Shown: positions 20,530 to 30,699 of the stretch, in pieces | How positions within the stretch are numbered: position 1 is the stretch's first letter | How the letters are laid out: the number at the start of each line of letters is the position of its first letter | NCBI GenBank assembly: GCA_049999765.1 | Contig: JBNGIQ010009269.1 | Coordinates: 85,979-133,511, forward strand | Source of the DNA: Phaeoceros laevis | Lineage: Eukaryota > Anthocerotophyta > Anthocerotopsida > Notothyladales | Length of the DNA stretch: 47,533 bases | Reading direction: 5' to 3' | Made by a program: the position numbers and the translations under genes | The notes under the pieces: generated by a model | Seen by the model: only the letters and a program-made list of their open reading frames with translations | The model's database searches: none | What the model was told of the DNA's origin: nothing

Positions 20530-20870
20530 TTTTGAACAACACGGCAGCCCTAGTTCTTCACAAAGCTGCAAACCGTTTGCAAACCCTGTTACACCTCATC
20601 CATAGAATTGGGCGGAGACATGCCACAGTACCATTGTCTAGCACACTGCGTACAGGAGCTTCCTGCCACCCATTTCATGCTGCTCGAAGACTGCAATCAG
20701 AGCAGAGCATGTCGCACTACGCCCCTTTCAGATAGCATGCCTCATCCAAAAAATACATCCATATTCACATCTCTTGCCAAGGACAGTCATGCAATCACTC
20801 CGATTTGCTTTTACTTTGTGGAGCGCTTTCGAACTCAACCCAAAAAATGGGATATGCGGAATTGAGATCA
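20530..20870 (-). repeat. Dispersed repeat R, copy 4
   Basis: Contains AGTTCTTCACAAAGCTGC, the GCACACTGCGTACAG and CCATTTCATGCTGCTCGAAGAC words, and half of the core (GGAGCGCTTTCGAACTCAAC, AAAAAATGGGATATGC), ending abruptly at 20866 before the TTCTTTAGTAAAAGGCG part. Confidence 0.65.
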
Positions 20871-20908
20871 CGACATGATACCTCTTGGTAGAGGCGTGAT
20901 GGCATGAT

Positions 20909-21345
20909 GAGGCACCAACGAATAGTTTCTGCAAGGGAGCGCAACTGGATAACGCAGAAAGGGGAACACCGACTCCAAGCAAGCAAGGGATTACCGGATT
21001 ACCGGTAGCCAGTAGTCAAACATGGAAGACTACAACGGCAGATTCCTGAAGCACGGTCCAGGCAGGAAACGAGTAAATTGGAGCACGTTGCGGCCAGCAG
21101 CGTGTCCGCTCGGCTGTTCGCAGCTAGAATCCCTGCTAGATCGCTGGAAGTTTGGCTTTTGCCCCACCAGACACCATAAATAAACTTTTTCTTCTACTAC
21201 GGTCAAGCTTAGAGAAGTCAAGATAAACAATTGACAGTTGTTCTTTTTTCGGGTTTGTGTGCGCTGCGCTTCCTATGAAATGTGCTTCCTATGTTGACTA
21301 GTAGCAGCTGAGTCAGGGCAGCTGGACAAAGGAAAATTCACGGTC
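20909..21345 (-). repeat. A-repeat, copy b
   Basis: Homologous to 20046-20520 and closer to 35590-36010, with which it shares GCGCTTCCTATGAAATG and GTTGACTAGTAG. It lies at the outer edge of duplication unit 1. Confidence 0.65.
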
Positions 21346-21960
21346 TCCGGTATGCCACGAAGTTTGGATGCTGAATTTTGTCAATATGCGCTGTGTTGCG
21401 GATGTTCTTACACATAGGTCAGAAGGATCCCTGTTGCTCCAAGAGTACACAGCCTTGCAGCCGGTCATGACGCACTTCCTGTCAATGAACAGTCAGTGTA
21501 TGTCCTCACCTGGCAGTTCTCTGAGCACTGTGGACTTACACGCATTTCAAACTCGTTTGATTTGAGAATGAAGTAAAGCGTTCTCCTTCAAGGAATCGGG
21601 TATGTCAAAGTTGGACGGACGGTCCCTCCCCGGCTGGCAGCCGCTGGACAGAGATCTGCAATTGCAAACGGTGTCATTGCTGCGGAAACTAGCTATGGCA
21701 CTTGCTCAGCTGTTTGTGGGAGGCTGGGTGGCATCATTCTGGCGCATGCCGCCTACCTCACCATCTAGAGTCACTGTAGATACTGCAGCATTGAAGTCGT
21801 TACTGGAGGAGATGGAAGCTACAAACGCATAGGTGCTCTAGTTGGAGCACAGCAATGCCGAGCTCGAGGCAGCGGTAGTAGCAGAGAAGGAAGGTGTTCA
21901 TCTCATGTATTTGGTCCATAGGTCCATACTAATACATGCCTTGAATATATACCAACTATA
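21346..21960 (+). other. Unassigned short open frames
   Basis: Plus-strand frames 21368-21565 (MLNFVNMRCVADVLTHRSEG) and 21602-21832 (MSKLDGRSLPGWQPLDRD, ending ALKSLLEEMEATNA) could be exons of one small gene or a relic. I do not recognise either product and see no other exon. Confidence 0.25.
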
Positions 21961-22560
21961 GTACATATTAGTTAGATATCCAGATTTGGAGATTGCTTAC
22001 ATGAGACATGGAAAACACATGTGGTATACATACTTTGGAGAGAGTATGCCAATTACATACCGGCATGGAGAATGCATACCAATTGCATACCAAGATATGG
22101 AGAATACATACCGATAAATACTAAGGTATGGAGAATGCATACAACTTACACATCGAGCTAGCTATGGAGAAAGCATACCCAGATATAAGAATAGGTACAG
22201 ATACCCACCGATATACATAAAGAATAAGAAACGAAACACCCATGGTATAAAGAGCTAAAATGTCATACCTAGATATGGAGAATACATACCGATAAATACT
22301 AAGGTATGGAGAGGGTATGAAGAGCCAAAATGTCATACCAAGATATGGGAATACATACCGATAACTACTAAGGTATGGAGAATACACATAGCTTACACAT
22401 CGTGCTATGGAGAATGCATACCGAGATATAAAGAAGAGGTACCCACCGATATACATAAAGAATAAGAAACGTAATACCGATGAGCATACCCACCGATATA
22501 CATAAAGAATAAGAAACGAAATACCGATGAGTATGGAGAGCCAAAATGTCTATATATGTA
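21960..22560. repeat. AT-rich repeat cluster with GGTATGGAGA/CATACC words
   Basis: Imperfect repeats of GGTATGGAGAATGCATACC-like words alternate with copies of CCACCGATATACATAAAGAA (at about 22205, 22445 and 22491). Many units are self-complementary (GGTATG...CATACC). There is no coding capacity. Confidence 0.75.
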
Positions 22561-23440
22561 TGTCTGATTACGTTGAAGGAGTATGTTAGATTCTGGTTCC
22601 AGTGCAGCATTCAGGTCTTTTGAGCATTGCTTCTTTTACTTGATGATTTATATTTTTTTAAAGTTGCATGATCCTTAGTGTATTGCTTTCATGTGCGTTT
22701 GAATGCTGGTTCATTCCTTAACCAAGTTTATCCTATTTCGTATGTGTTTCAAGCATGGAGCTTTCACGCACGGAGAATGATACCATTTTGGTCTTAAAAG
22801 TTACTTCAGGTTGCTCACCAAGAGCAATTATCAAGAAGATCAACATGGCACGAGGTCATCTCGAGCGGTCCGTGTACAACATAGTACAAGTGTGTGCTTT
22901 GGGTGAAGCCATAAGTAGAGCCTAGGATGTGAGTACAGCCAAGGATGTGATTGATATAATATTGCAAAATGATAGTTGGGTCGAGGAGGAGGATTTTGGG
23001 CATATCCAACTTCTGAATCACCAACATATTTACACTCTAGTTGCGAAGTTAGAGAGTTTGATTCGCAGGAAGCGGCCACTAGTCAATGGATGCATCACAT
23101 CCCGTCGAGAGTTTGATTTGCTGGAAGCAGCCACTAGTCAATGGATGCGGCACATCTCATTGGCGAATGTGTGTTTAGAACCTACGCTTGTATCCGAGCT
23201 CAGGCTGTGAATTAATGACGCTAGCTAGCTTGCAAACTTGCCTTGCAATTGGTGGAAGTTCTTCACTTGACCTTGAAACCTTGAGGGCAAGCTGTCTGTA
23301 CGCTCATCCCCTTTTTTTTACAGAAAACTAGAAAACTGGTGAAGGATCCAGGTAGGGAGCAGTTAGCCTAGGAAGATTGTAACTTGCAATTGCTCTAATA
23401 TATAAAGTGTCCTTTCGCCAAAAGAAAAAGCTGTAGTAGT
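22561..23440 (+). other. Gene-free AT-rich region with a 56-bp duplication
   Basis: A tandem duplication at about 23048-23160 repeats AGAGTTTGATT...GCCACTAGTCAATGGATGC. A short plus frame (22929-23210) overlaps it, but I recognise no family and treat it as chance. Confidence 0.35.
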
Positions 23441-24784
23441 AATAAGGTGACTATGGGGTTTAGCCGACTATCGAACACCCCGCCAGGTATTTCGACCGGC
23501 GACCGGGAGCTCCTATCCGGGGACATTAGGTTGCAACCGGGAGACCCCATCCGGGGACCACGGTCAACCCATCGGGCCTACAACCGTGAGGCTCCCTGCT
23601 GTCAACCCTTCAGGGCTACCACCGTGAAGCACGGCAGCTGACGACTCAGAGACGATTCGCAGTATCGTTGAGCAGTGACGTGTACGAGAGATCATTTGAG
23701 CCTCCACCTTGCCTGGTACGAAATTGTGACCCTCGAGCATTCAGCAGCAGAAGTTATCTCCCTCTCCCAAGATGTCGTTAGAGCAATTTTGCCCCCCAGC
23801 CATTCCCGTCCGCAGGGCACGTTTTAGCAGACCTTTGGTGCAACCGATACGTGATAGCCGGCCATCTATCAGAAATTGAGGACCTCCTTCCAGCCGGGAA
23901 TCCTATTAGGAGGCATTCAGACGTGAAGGTGGGGCATCCTTCAGACACCCTGCCAGCAGTCGTTCGGTTCAGCAGCGGCGTGGTGAAGAGGTCCTGTGGG
24001 CATCAGCTTTCCCTGAAAAAGCGTTTCCTCTCTTGGGCAGTCTTTGCAGTGGTCAGTGTCTGTGCAAAGCATTGTGAAAACAAGCGGTTGTACGGGAGCG
24101 TGAGCATTGAGGCTTTGTGGGCATTGCGAACAATGTAGACAGGGGTAGTGGGGCCTTCATGGCGAACAGGAGATACTGGAACACTGTGAACCCGATTATT
24201 CAAGCATGCAGCATGTCTGCTGTATCAGCAATTCCTATCAGTATTCCTATCAGCAGTTCCTATCAGCAATTCCTATCAGCAATTCCTATCAGCGGTTCCT
24301 ATCATCAATTCATGTGTAGGCTTATTCATATGAGTATGACTCCTCCAGCAATCCTTGTGGGCAGGCCATACTTCCATCAGGGCCATAAGCAGGACGTACC
24401 AGCACTTGAGAAGCTCATATGTGGACATGCATTAGTAACATTTGCACAGATCATCTTTGACAGAGTTCATTTGGCCATACCGCAGTCCTTGGCAATCCTA
24501 ATAGCTGGCATTCATGGTTTTGAAGGAGCAGAAGACTTGAGTACCGAGGGTTAGGGTTGACAGAGGAACAGCCCGGGCAAACCAAGAATCTCAACCGTGA
24601 CTGCTGAATGCATGCCGGGACTGCTTGATAAGGTGCCACACTGACAGAGCTCACCCCGGGTTTCCATAATTCCACTCCAAACTTGCAGTGATGTGTTGTT
24701 GGGAATTTGAAGTCGTCTACCTCAAAACCAACAGCACCGACAACCTACACCAGCCATTGAGAACTGGCTAGATCTTCGGTATTC
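23441..24784 (+). other. Intergenic region with 13-bp minisatellite
   Basis: About 24223-24310 is a run of roughly six CAGCAATTCCTAT-like units. A plus frame (24117-24554) reads through it and on to FAQIIFDRVHLAIPQSLAIL; its function is unknown and the frame may be fortuitous. Otherwise I see no gene. Confidence 0.4.
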
Positions 24785-27700
24785 TCACGGTCGACCCTTA
24801 CAACTGCAACGCCCGTTTGCGAATCGATGCACACGGTACCCATCCCTTACCACAATGTCTCTCTGTTCAAGCCTTGACATGATTCCCGTGGAGCTGTGGC
24901 AGTCACTGCACATACGTAGATTCTTCGTTACCACCAGAGGTGTCCCGCTCGGAGTGTTCAACAGACCAAACGCCAGAGTAGCTTCTCAGCATGCCCACAA
25001 AGCACATCTTCCTTTTCCTTCTGACTCAGTGGCTTCAACACCAACTTTGTGTGAGGTACGTGGCCTCCTTCCTGCTTCACACGTGCATTTGTGCTCTCTA
25101 CCTGAAGCGCAATATCCTTTCTCCTTTCTCCAACCAGAAATCTGTGCACCTCCTTGTTCACCTCAATGCTCGCCACTGCAGGTTTCTTGTTAGCTCCTGC
25201 TGCCCTTCTTTGTGTTTCAATCCTGTCTACATCGGTCCACCTACCCGCATCTGCGTAGGCATTGGCCATGAGCACATAGGCAGACGCCATTTGAGGGTCC
25301 AGCCTAACAATGCTTCCAGAACACCACACAGCCCTCTCTATATCCCCGTGACTTTTGCAGGCATGCAACAAAGAAGTCAAGCCCACCACATTACTTTGGC
25401 CTTCACATGATAATAGCATCTTCACTGCCTCATCTAATTGGCCAGCACGCGCAAGAAGATCAATCATGCAGGTGTAATGCTCAATAGTAGGTTTGATGCC
25501 ATGCTGTTCAGCCATGGAATCCAAGTGTTTGCGACCCTCGTGGACCAGTCCCTCATGACTGCATGCTACTAGAAGGCAAGTAAAAGTAACATCATTGGGA
25601 TGAACACCGGCAACTAACATCTCCTCAAAACAAGCTAGTGCCTTGCGACCTTCATCACAAGCACCATACCCAGCAATCAGGGCTGTCCATGTCACCACAT
25701 CCTTTGTGTCCATGCTGTCAAAAATCTGGCGTGCATCTTCCAGCTCACCACATTGTGCATACATGTCCACCAGGCAGGTGCCCACCACTACATCATCCAG
25801 CAGACCTCTTTTGACAATCTCTGAGTGTAGCTCCCTGCCCTTCTGCAAGGCACCAGTGCTTGCACATGCCTTCAGAAGGCAAACAAAAGTAACATGGTCG
25901 GCTACAATGAGGCCCACCTCCTCCATTTGTCCATAGACAACAAGCGCCTCTTGGCCGAGTCCTTGCTGTGCATACCCAGCGATCAGCGCTGTCCATGTCA
26001 CCACATCCTTTGNNNNNNNNNNNNNNNNNNNNNNNNNNNNNNNNNNNNNNNNNNNNNNNNNNNNNNNNNNNNNNNNNNNNNNNNNNNNNNNNNNNNNNNN
26101 NNNNNNNNNNNNNNNNNNNNNNNNNNNNNNNNNNNNNNNNNNNNNNNNNNNNNNNNNNNNNNNNNNNNNNNNNNNNNNNNNNNNNNNNNNNNNNNNNNNN
26201 NNNNNNNNNNNNNNNNNNNNNNNNNNNNNNNNNNNNNNNNNNNNNNNNNNNNNNNNNNNNNNNNNNNNNNNNNNNNNNNNNNNNNNNNNNNNNNNNNNNN
26301 NNNNNNNNNNNNNNNNNNNNNNNNNNNNNNNNNNNNNNNNNNNNNNNNNNNNNNNNNNNNNNNNNNNNNNNNNNNNNNNNNNNNNNNNNNNNNNNNNNNN
26401 NNNNNNNNNNNNCACCATACCCAGCAATCAGGGCTGTCCATGTCACCACATCCTTTGTGTCCATGCTGTCAAAAATCTGGCGTGCATCTTCCAGCTCACC
26501 ACATTGTGCATACATGTCCACCAGGCAGGTGCCCACCACTACATCATCCAGCAGACCTCTTTTGACAATCTCTGAGTGTAGCTCCCTGCCCTTCTGCAAG
26601 GCACCAGTGCTTGCACATGCCTTCAGAAGGCAAACAAAAGTAACATGGTCGGCTACAATGAGGCCCACCTCCTCCATTTGTCCATAGACAACAAGCGCCT
26701 CTTNNNNNNNNNNNNNNNNNNNNNNNNNNNNNNNNNNNNNNNNNNNNNNNNNNNNNNNNNNNNNNNNNNNNNNNNNNNNNNNNNNNNNNNNNNNNNNNNN
26801 NNNGTGCATACCCAGCGATCAGCGCTGTCCATGTCACCACATCCTTTATGGCCATGCTGTCAAAAACCTGGCGTGCATCTTTCAATTCGCCACATTTTGC
26901 ATACATGTCAACCAGGCAGTTGCCAACAAACAAGTTAGTAGGATTGCCACTGTGCAACACATCGGAGTGCACTTTTCTGCCAGATTCCGTGTCAGCGGCA
27001 AATGCACAAGCTTGAAGGGCAGCTACAAAGACGTAATCATTCGCCTTCACTCCTGACCTACGCATCTCACGGTAGAGTTGTATAGCCTCCTTCGGTTTTC
27101 CGTGCTGTGCATACCCAGCTATCAGGGCATTCCATGTCACCACGTCCTTTGTGGCCATGCTGCCAAAAACCTGGCGCGCATCTTTCAATTCGCCACATTT
27201 TGCATACATGTCAACCAGGCAGTTGCCAACAAACAAGTTAGTAGGATTGCCACTGTGCAACACATCAGAGTGCACTTTTCTAGATTCCAAGTCGGCGGCA
27301 AATGCACAAGCTTGAAGGGCAGCTACAAAGACGTAACCATCCGCCTTCACTCCTGACCTACGCATCTCACGGTAGAGTTGTATGGCCTCCTTCGGTTTTC
27401 CGTGCTTAGCATGTCCAGAGATTATGGAAGACCACATGAAGACATCTGGTTTCCCTACCCTGTTGAACACATCCATGGCCTCCTGTAGCCTACCTCCACA
27501 TGCATACATGCGCAAGAGATGGTTTCTCAAAAATGCGTTGGATCCGTGCCCAAGCTTGACTGTGAGATCATCAAGTCGTCGCCCCAACACCAGATTTTTT
27601 TCAGCCCCGCATATCCGAATGACTCTGTACAGCAGAGAGGAGGACACACGAGATTGTTTCTCCGCCAAGATGGTCAAAGCGTCCACTGCTGGACTTAGAT

Positions 27701-28226
27701 GCCCATTCTCACAAAGTTGTTCGATTACAGCCTGAGCCGTTCCGTACCCTTGGCACTCTGGCACCGTCGGAGCACCAGCATTATGATGCAACGAGGGGTT
27801 GGATGTAGGCTGAGCAGACCGTCCAACCTGCTTGTCCAAGGCATCCAGCTCCGCATCCACCCAGTCAGTCTTGTAGAAGTTGTTCAGCCACAGGGGCTCC
27901 GTGGACTCCTTGTGCCTGAAGTCGGGAGAGCGCGCGCTCTTCTTGTTCGTCCTGCAGTCCCACCACAATGTGGGGTCCAAGAAATACCGCATCCACAACA
28001 ACTCTTGTCGTTCTCCTGCACTGATATTATCCGGTATGCATAGGTTGGCTGCTAAGCCACAGCACGGCACAAATGCGCGGCTTGTGTAAATCAATTGCCT
28101 CGGAGGCACATTTAACCTCCCCTCCAGCTCCAGGGTGTGGGCCTGCCTCTCTGCTGCTGGCATCCAAAACCGCTGATGTTGCATCCCGTTGGTGGTGCGC
28201 AACGGTAGGTGGAGGAAATGCGCCAT
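24785..28226 (-). CDS. PDF-motif + PPR-DYW RNA-editing factor (gapped, frameshifted)
   Basis: Starts at the ATG at 28226 and appears intronless. Residues about 75-132 contain a PDF-like motif of organellar ssDNA-binding OSB proteins (LWMRYFLDPTLWWD, SPDFRHKESTEPLWL, DWVDAEL). PLS-type PPR triplets follow (KDVVTWNALIAGYAQHGKPK, LVDMYAKCGELKDARQVF), then E/E+ motifs (ASIEVNKEVHRFLVGE) and a DYW domain. Such proteins bind organelle transcripts and deaminate C to U. The HAEKL helix sits at about 24990. One base is then missing, and the normal frame resumes as AFGLLNTPSGTPLVVTKNLR, the CSDC zinc pair, and ends CSCKGRP-stop instead of CSCGDYW. As read, the protein ends early at 24958. The lesion may be real or an assembly error, since two N gaps lie in the repeats. 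Confidence 0.8.
25662..25952 (-). repeat. Exact 291-bp PPR module repeat, copy 1
   Basis: Identical by eye to 26413-26703 over its full length. It encodes one PLS-type PPR module (CLVDMYAQCGELEDARQIF). Confidence 0.85.
26013..26412. other. Assembly gap (400 N)
   Basis: A run of N inside the PPR array. Its round length suggests an estimated gap size. Confidence 1.
26413..26703 (-). repeat. Exact 291-bp PPR module repeat, copy 2
   Basis: This contig is bounded by gaps on both sides and is the same as 25662-25952. It may be a true recent duplication or the same sequence placed twice. Confidence 0.85.
26704..26803. other. Assembly gap (100 N)
   Basis: A run of 100 N, a default gap size, inside the PPR array. 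Confidence 1.
26813..27414 (-). repeat. Two near-identical ~300-bp PPR modules
   Basis: 26813-27111 and 27112-27414 share almost every base, for example GTCAACCAGGCAGTTGCCAA and GCCTTCACTCCTGACCTACG. One three-base difference removes a Gly in the second (ESGRKVH against ESRKVH). They are a tandem duplication of one PLS triplet. Confidence 0.85.
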
Positions 28227-28746
28227 TGCTACCTCTGCAAAAAATGGAGCACTTGGCTATGGCGGCCCTCGGACTGGGAACCTTTACCGAGGTCAAGTGC
28301 AGCCACAAGCCATGGTGGCCTGCGGCTTGAACTCACACGGAAGCACCAGCAGCAGGGACATCTGTCGGAAAAGTCACGACACCTGGCCTGGGCTCCCCAT
28401 TCCAGCCGCGAGGCAAGGCGCCTTCTCCCTCCCAGCCCGCTGGGCACCACCTCCCTCCCTGCGCATGCTGGGCGCTACCCTGCTGCTGGGCGCCTTCCTC
28501 CTTGTGCAAGAAGCCGTAAGGCTGTAAGCCGTCTGGCGTACAGCTGTCTGTACGCCATTTGGACAAACCAGACTACTGGACTTGGGGCACATTTGGCGGT
28601 AGGGTCAGGATTAGTTGCACCTATTTTTGGCCATGCGAGATTCACGAGTCATGAAACACTGCAGCAGGCTTGGTGGTGGTTCCAAATGACCAAAGACTTC
28701 TGGTTTGCAAGGCCTCCGCGGCAATGTAACCGCCCACATTAATATT
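28227..28746. other. 5' flank of the PPR gene
   Basis: GC-rich promoter or 5'UTR region. Overlapping open frames exist on both strands, but none shows a recognisable family. Confidence 0.4.
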
Positions 28747-28748
28747 TA

Positions 28749-29609
28749 GAGTAGTTGGCCCATTATGCGGATGGGCTTTTGGGTATTTCTGGGACGCTTG
28801 GTTTGCCGGATCCAGCATCCGGCCCGGATGTGCGGACCATAGTTACTCAGACGGTTTTTACAGTAACGTTTTTATTTTGAACGATGCGTTTCTTTCGACG
28901 CTTCTTATTTTAGGTCACTTCAGAATCGCCGTATAATACATGTATTCCGGTATAAAAAATTAACGTATTACACGTATTTTTACGTATTATACCACTAACG
29001 TTTTTACCACAATGAGGGTTTAGGGCAGGATGTAGGTTGTCGTGATGTAGGTTGGCCGCCTCACTCTTCCCACCCAGAACAAGGACAAGGCAATCAATGC
29101 CTTGGGGCGCCATTCCAACATGCTTGGAACGAACAATTCACGCAGAGGATTGAACTGCAACGGTGGTGATCGATTGTTGTTGCCGTGAACCGGCGAAGCA
29201 TGTTCAAACAAGTGAAAGTGATGCCTGCAAAACTAAAGCGAAACAAAACTTAAACTTAACGAACATTTTTTGGACCATATAAGTGGTTTTTTTTTTTGGG
29301 CCCCTTATTTTAGGGGAAAGTTTCCCAACGAAACTTTCAAGTGCTCGAAGTATATGAAAGAATCGCCACTTCCAAGGTAGGAGCGCCATTTCATTTGCCC
29401 GGGCACTATGGTGCGGACCCATATGTGGCATTTCGTGATGATTTCCCGGGCAAAAAACTGGCTCCCGAGCAAGAAGCGTGCAAGAAACAGATTTTTTTAA
29501 GCTTATATGAATATTTTATGAGTATCCACGCTTACTCGCTTATTTTGTCCGATAACTATCGCGGCCCATCCGCATAGTGAGGCCCATCTGCATAGTGAGC
29601 CAACTACTC
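28749..29609. mobile_element. 861-bp TIR transposon (MITE-like) with TA target duplication
   Basis: The left end (28749-28776) starts GAGTAGTTGGCCCATTATGC. The right end is its inverted copy (29582-29609), matching at 25 of 28 positions. The right terminus carries an extra tandem copy of GCCCATCYGCATAGTGAG (29564-29599). TA flanks both ends (28747-28748 and 29610-29611). The interior has other inverted pairs (GTATAATAC at about 28931 with GTATTATAC at about 28985; GAAAGTTTCCCAACGAAACTTTC near 29318) and one plus frame, 29341-29580, reading PFHLPGHYGADPYVAFRDD, of unknown origin. No transposase is present, so it is non-autonomous. The TA duplication suggests Tc1/mariner-like mobilisation, but the TIR sequence does not match a family I can name. 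Confidence 0.75.
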
Positions 29610-29650
29610 TACATCTCTCTCGGAAAGACTTCCGGAACACTGTTGCAAGC

Positions 29651-29704
29651 TTAGTATGTAGTAGTAGTGGTAGTGGTAGTAGTAGTGGTAGTAATAGTAG
29701 TTAG
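29651..29704 (+). repeat. (GTA)n microsatellite
   Basis: Imperfect TAG/GTA trinucleotide run interrupted by GTGGTA units, just outside the TIR element. Confidence 0.9.
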
Positions 29705-29919
29705 TCAATGTTCCTCACTCCCTCGCTTGTAATTGTTCATAGAGCTGCAAAGCGTTCTTTGCTTGGCCATATAGAACACAAGCTGCAAGCATGGCAGTCT
29801 AAGGCTCAACATTACCCATGTCAAACATATTGTGCGCATCTACAATGTTCTCACATTTTCCAAAGAAACATCAACAAACCTGTTGTCAGCAAACCTGCTG
29901 GACACCTGCACTTGATGGC

Positions 29920-30340
29920 TTTGACATGAACAACCTTAGCCTCCACCAGGCCGACGATGGCGTAAGCGTTCGGGTGCACACTTTCCTCCTCTTGCATCCA
30001 CTCATACATTCTGAGAGCCTCCTGTGCTTGCCTAGGATGAAGATTTCAGAAATACAGCATTCCGAGAGGAATCAGTTTGCAATGGCGACCGGTGAAACAA
30101 TTTAGGTCATCTTCAAGGCCATCACATTTTCCAAGCGCCCCACCACACATTTCTACCCCGAGTCAAACCCATACCGGGAGAGGTAAAGCATGGACTCGTT
30201 TAGCCTGAACTAGGGCGTGCCTCTTCGCACACTCTTTCAAAAGTGAGATCGCTGTCCATACTCGACGCCCTACAGAGCCATGCTGGTCAATTGCCACAGC
30301 TGCAGAGGAGCTAAACCCTAAACCCTGCCCAGGCATTGCA
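29920..30340 (-). pseudogene. PPR protein fragment
   Basis: Minus-strand pieces read AISLLKECAKRHALVQAKRV near 30260-30200 (typical of the start of PLS PPR arrays, like LLKECARLRALAQGKRVH). Further on, in another frame, they read AQEALRMYEWMQEEESVHPN near 30025-29960. Frameshifts and stops separate them. The downstream array and DYW domain are absent. Confidence 0.5.
30312..30327 (+). promoter_or_regulatory. Telo-box-like CTAAACCCTAAACCCT
   Basis: Two AAACCCT units at about 30312-30327. Short telomere-type motifs occur in plant promoters; with only two units inside a degenerate PPR fragment this may be chance. Confidence 0.4.
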
Positions 30341-30384
30341 AGCGTGTCGAACTTTTCATGTGCACTGAATACCGCGATGTCAAG

Positions 30385-30654
30385 TAGATATATGGACTGC
30401 AGGTGGCTTTGAATGCGGCACCGCTTTCAGTGACAGGGCTTTGCGAACAAGGAGCCCTTGCTGCTCGGACATGTCCAGATTCCCGGGCTCTTCACGTCTG
30501 CGGGGAGCGACCAGGCGAAGCTGTGCAACAGTGTGGCCAGTGTGAGGTGCACCATGGTGAGCCCTAACCCCATGCCTGGGCAGACGCGCTTGCCAGATCC
30601 GAATGGCAGCAGCTGGAAGTGATGCCCGCGGACGTCCACCTCCGACCTAATCAA
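30385..30654 (-). pseudogene. Cytochrome P450 C-terminal fragment (frameshifted)
   Basis: Reads [20 protein letters not shown], the heme-binding loop with its cysteine thiolate ligand, then [10 protein letters not shown]. After SPG the frame shifts by one base; the other frame continues [20 protein letters not shown] and ends at a stop near 30387. This is the normal C-terminus of plant A-type P450s. No upstream I-helix or ExxR region is present, so it is a relic of the last exon. Confidence 0.75.
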
Positions 30655-30699
30655 GGTACGGCGCCCGCCATAGCCAAGCAGCGCAGAGGCAGGTATAAG

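Larger units (their letters stand above)
16396..21345 (-). repeat. Segmental duplication unit 1 (large LRR locus)
   Basis: Direct duplicate of about 31916-36110. Homology runs from the 3' flank through all five exons and introns of the LRR gene and its TATA region. It is interrupted upstream by an extra A-repeat plus R-repeat insertion (about 20046-20870) that unit 2 lacks. Confidence 0.8.

Noticed and set aside
21960-22560. CRISPR-like regular repeats.
   Set aside because: Units are AT-rich, degenerate and self-complementary, with no equal-length unique spacers, and the DNA is eukaryotic.
25894-26687. Long plus-strand frames through the N gaps.
   Set aside because: They are open only because the N runs carry no stops. 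They are antisense to the PPR repeats.
30312-30327. Interstitial telomere tract.
   Set aside because: There are only two CTAAACCCT-type units, too few to call a telomere relic.
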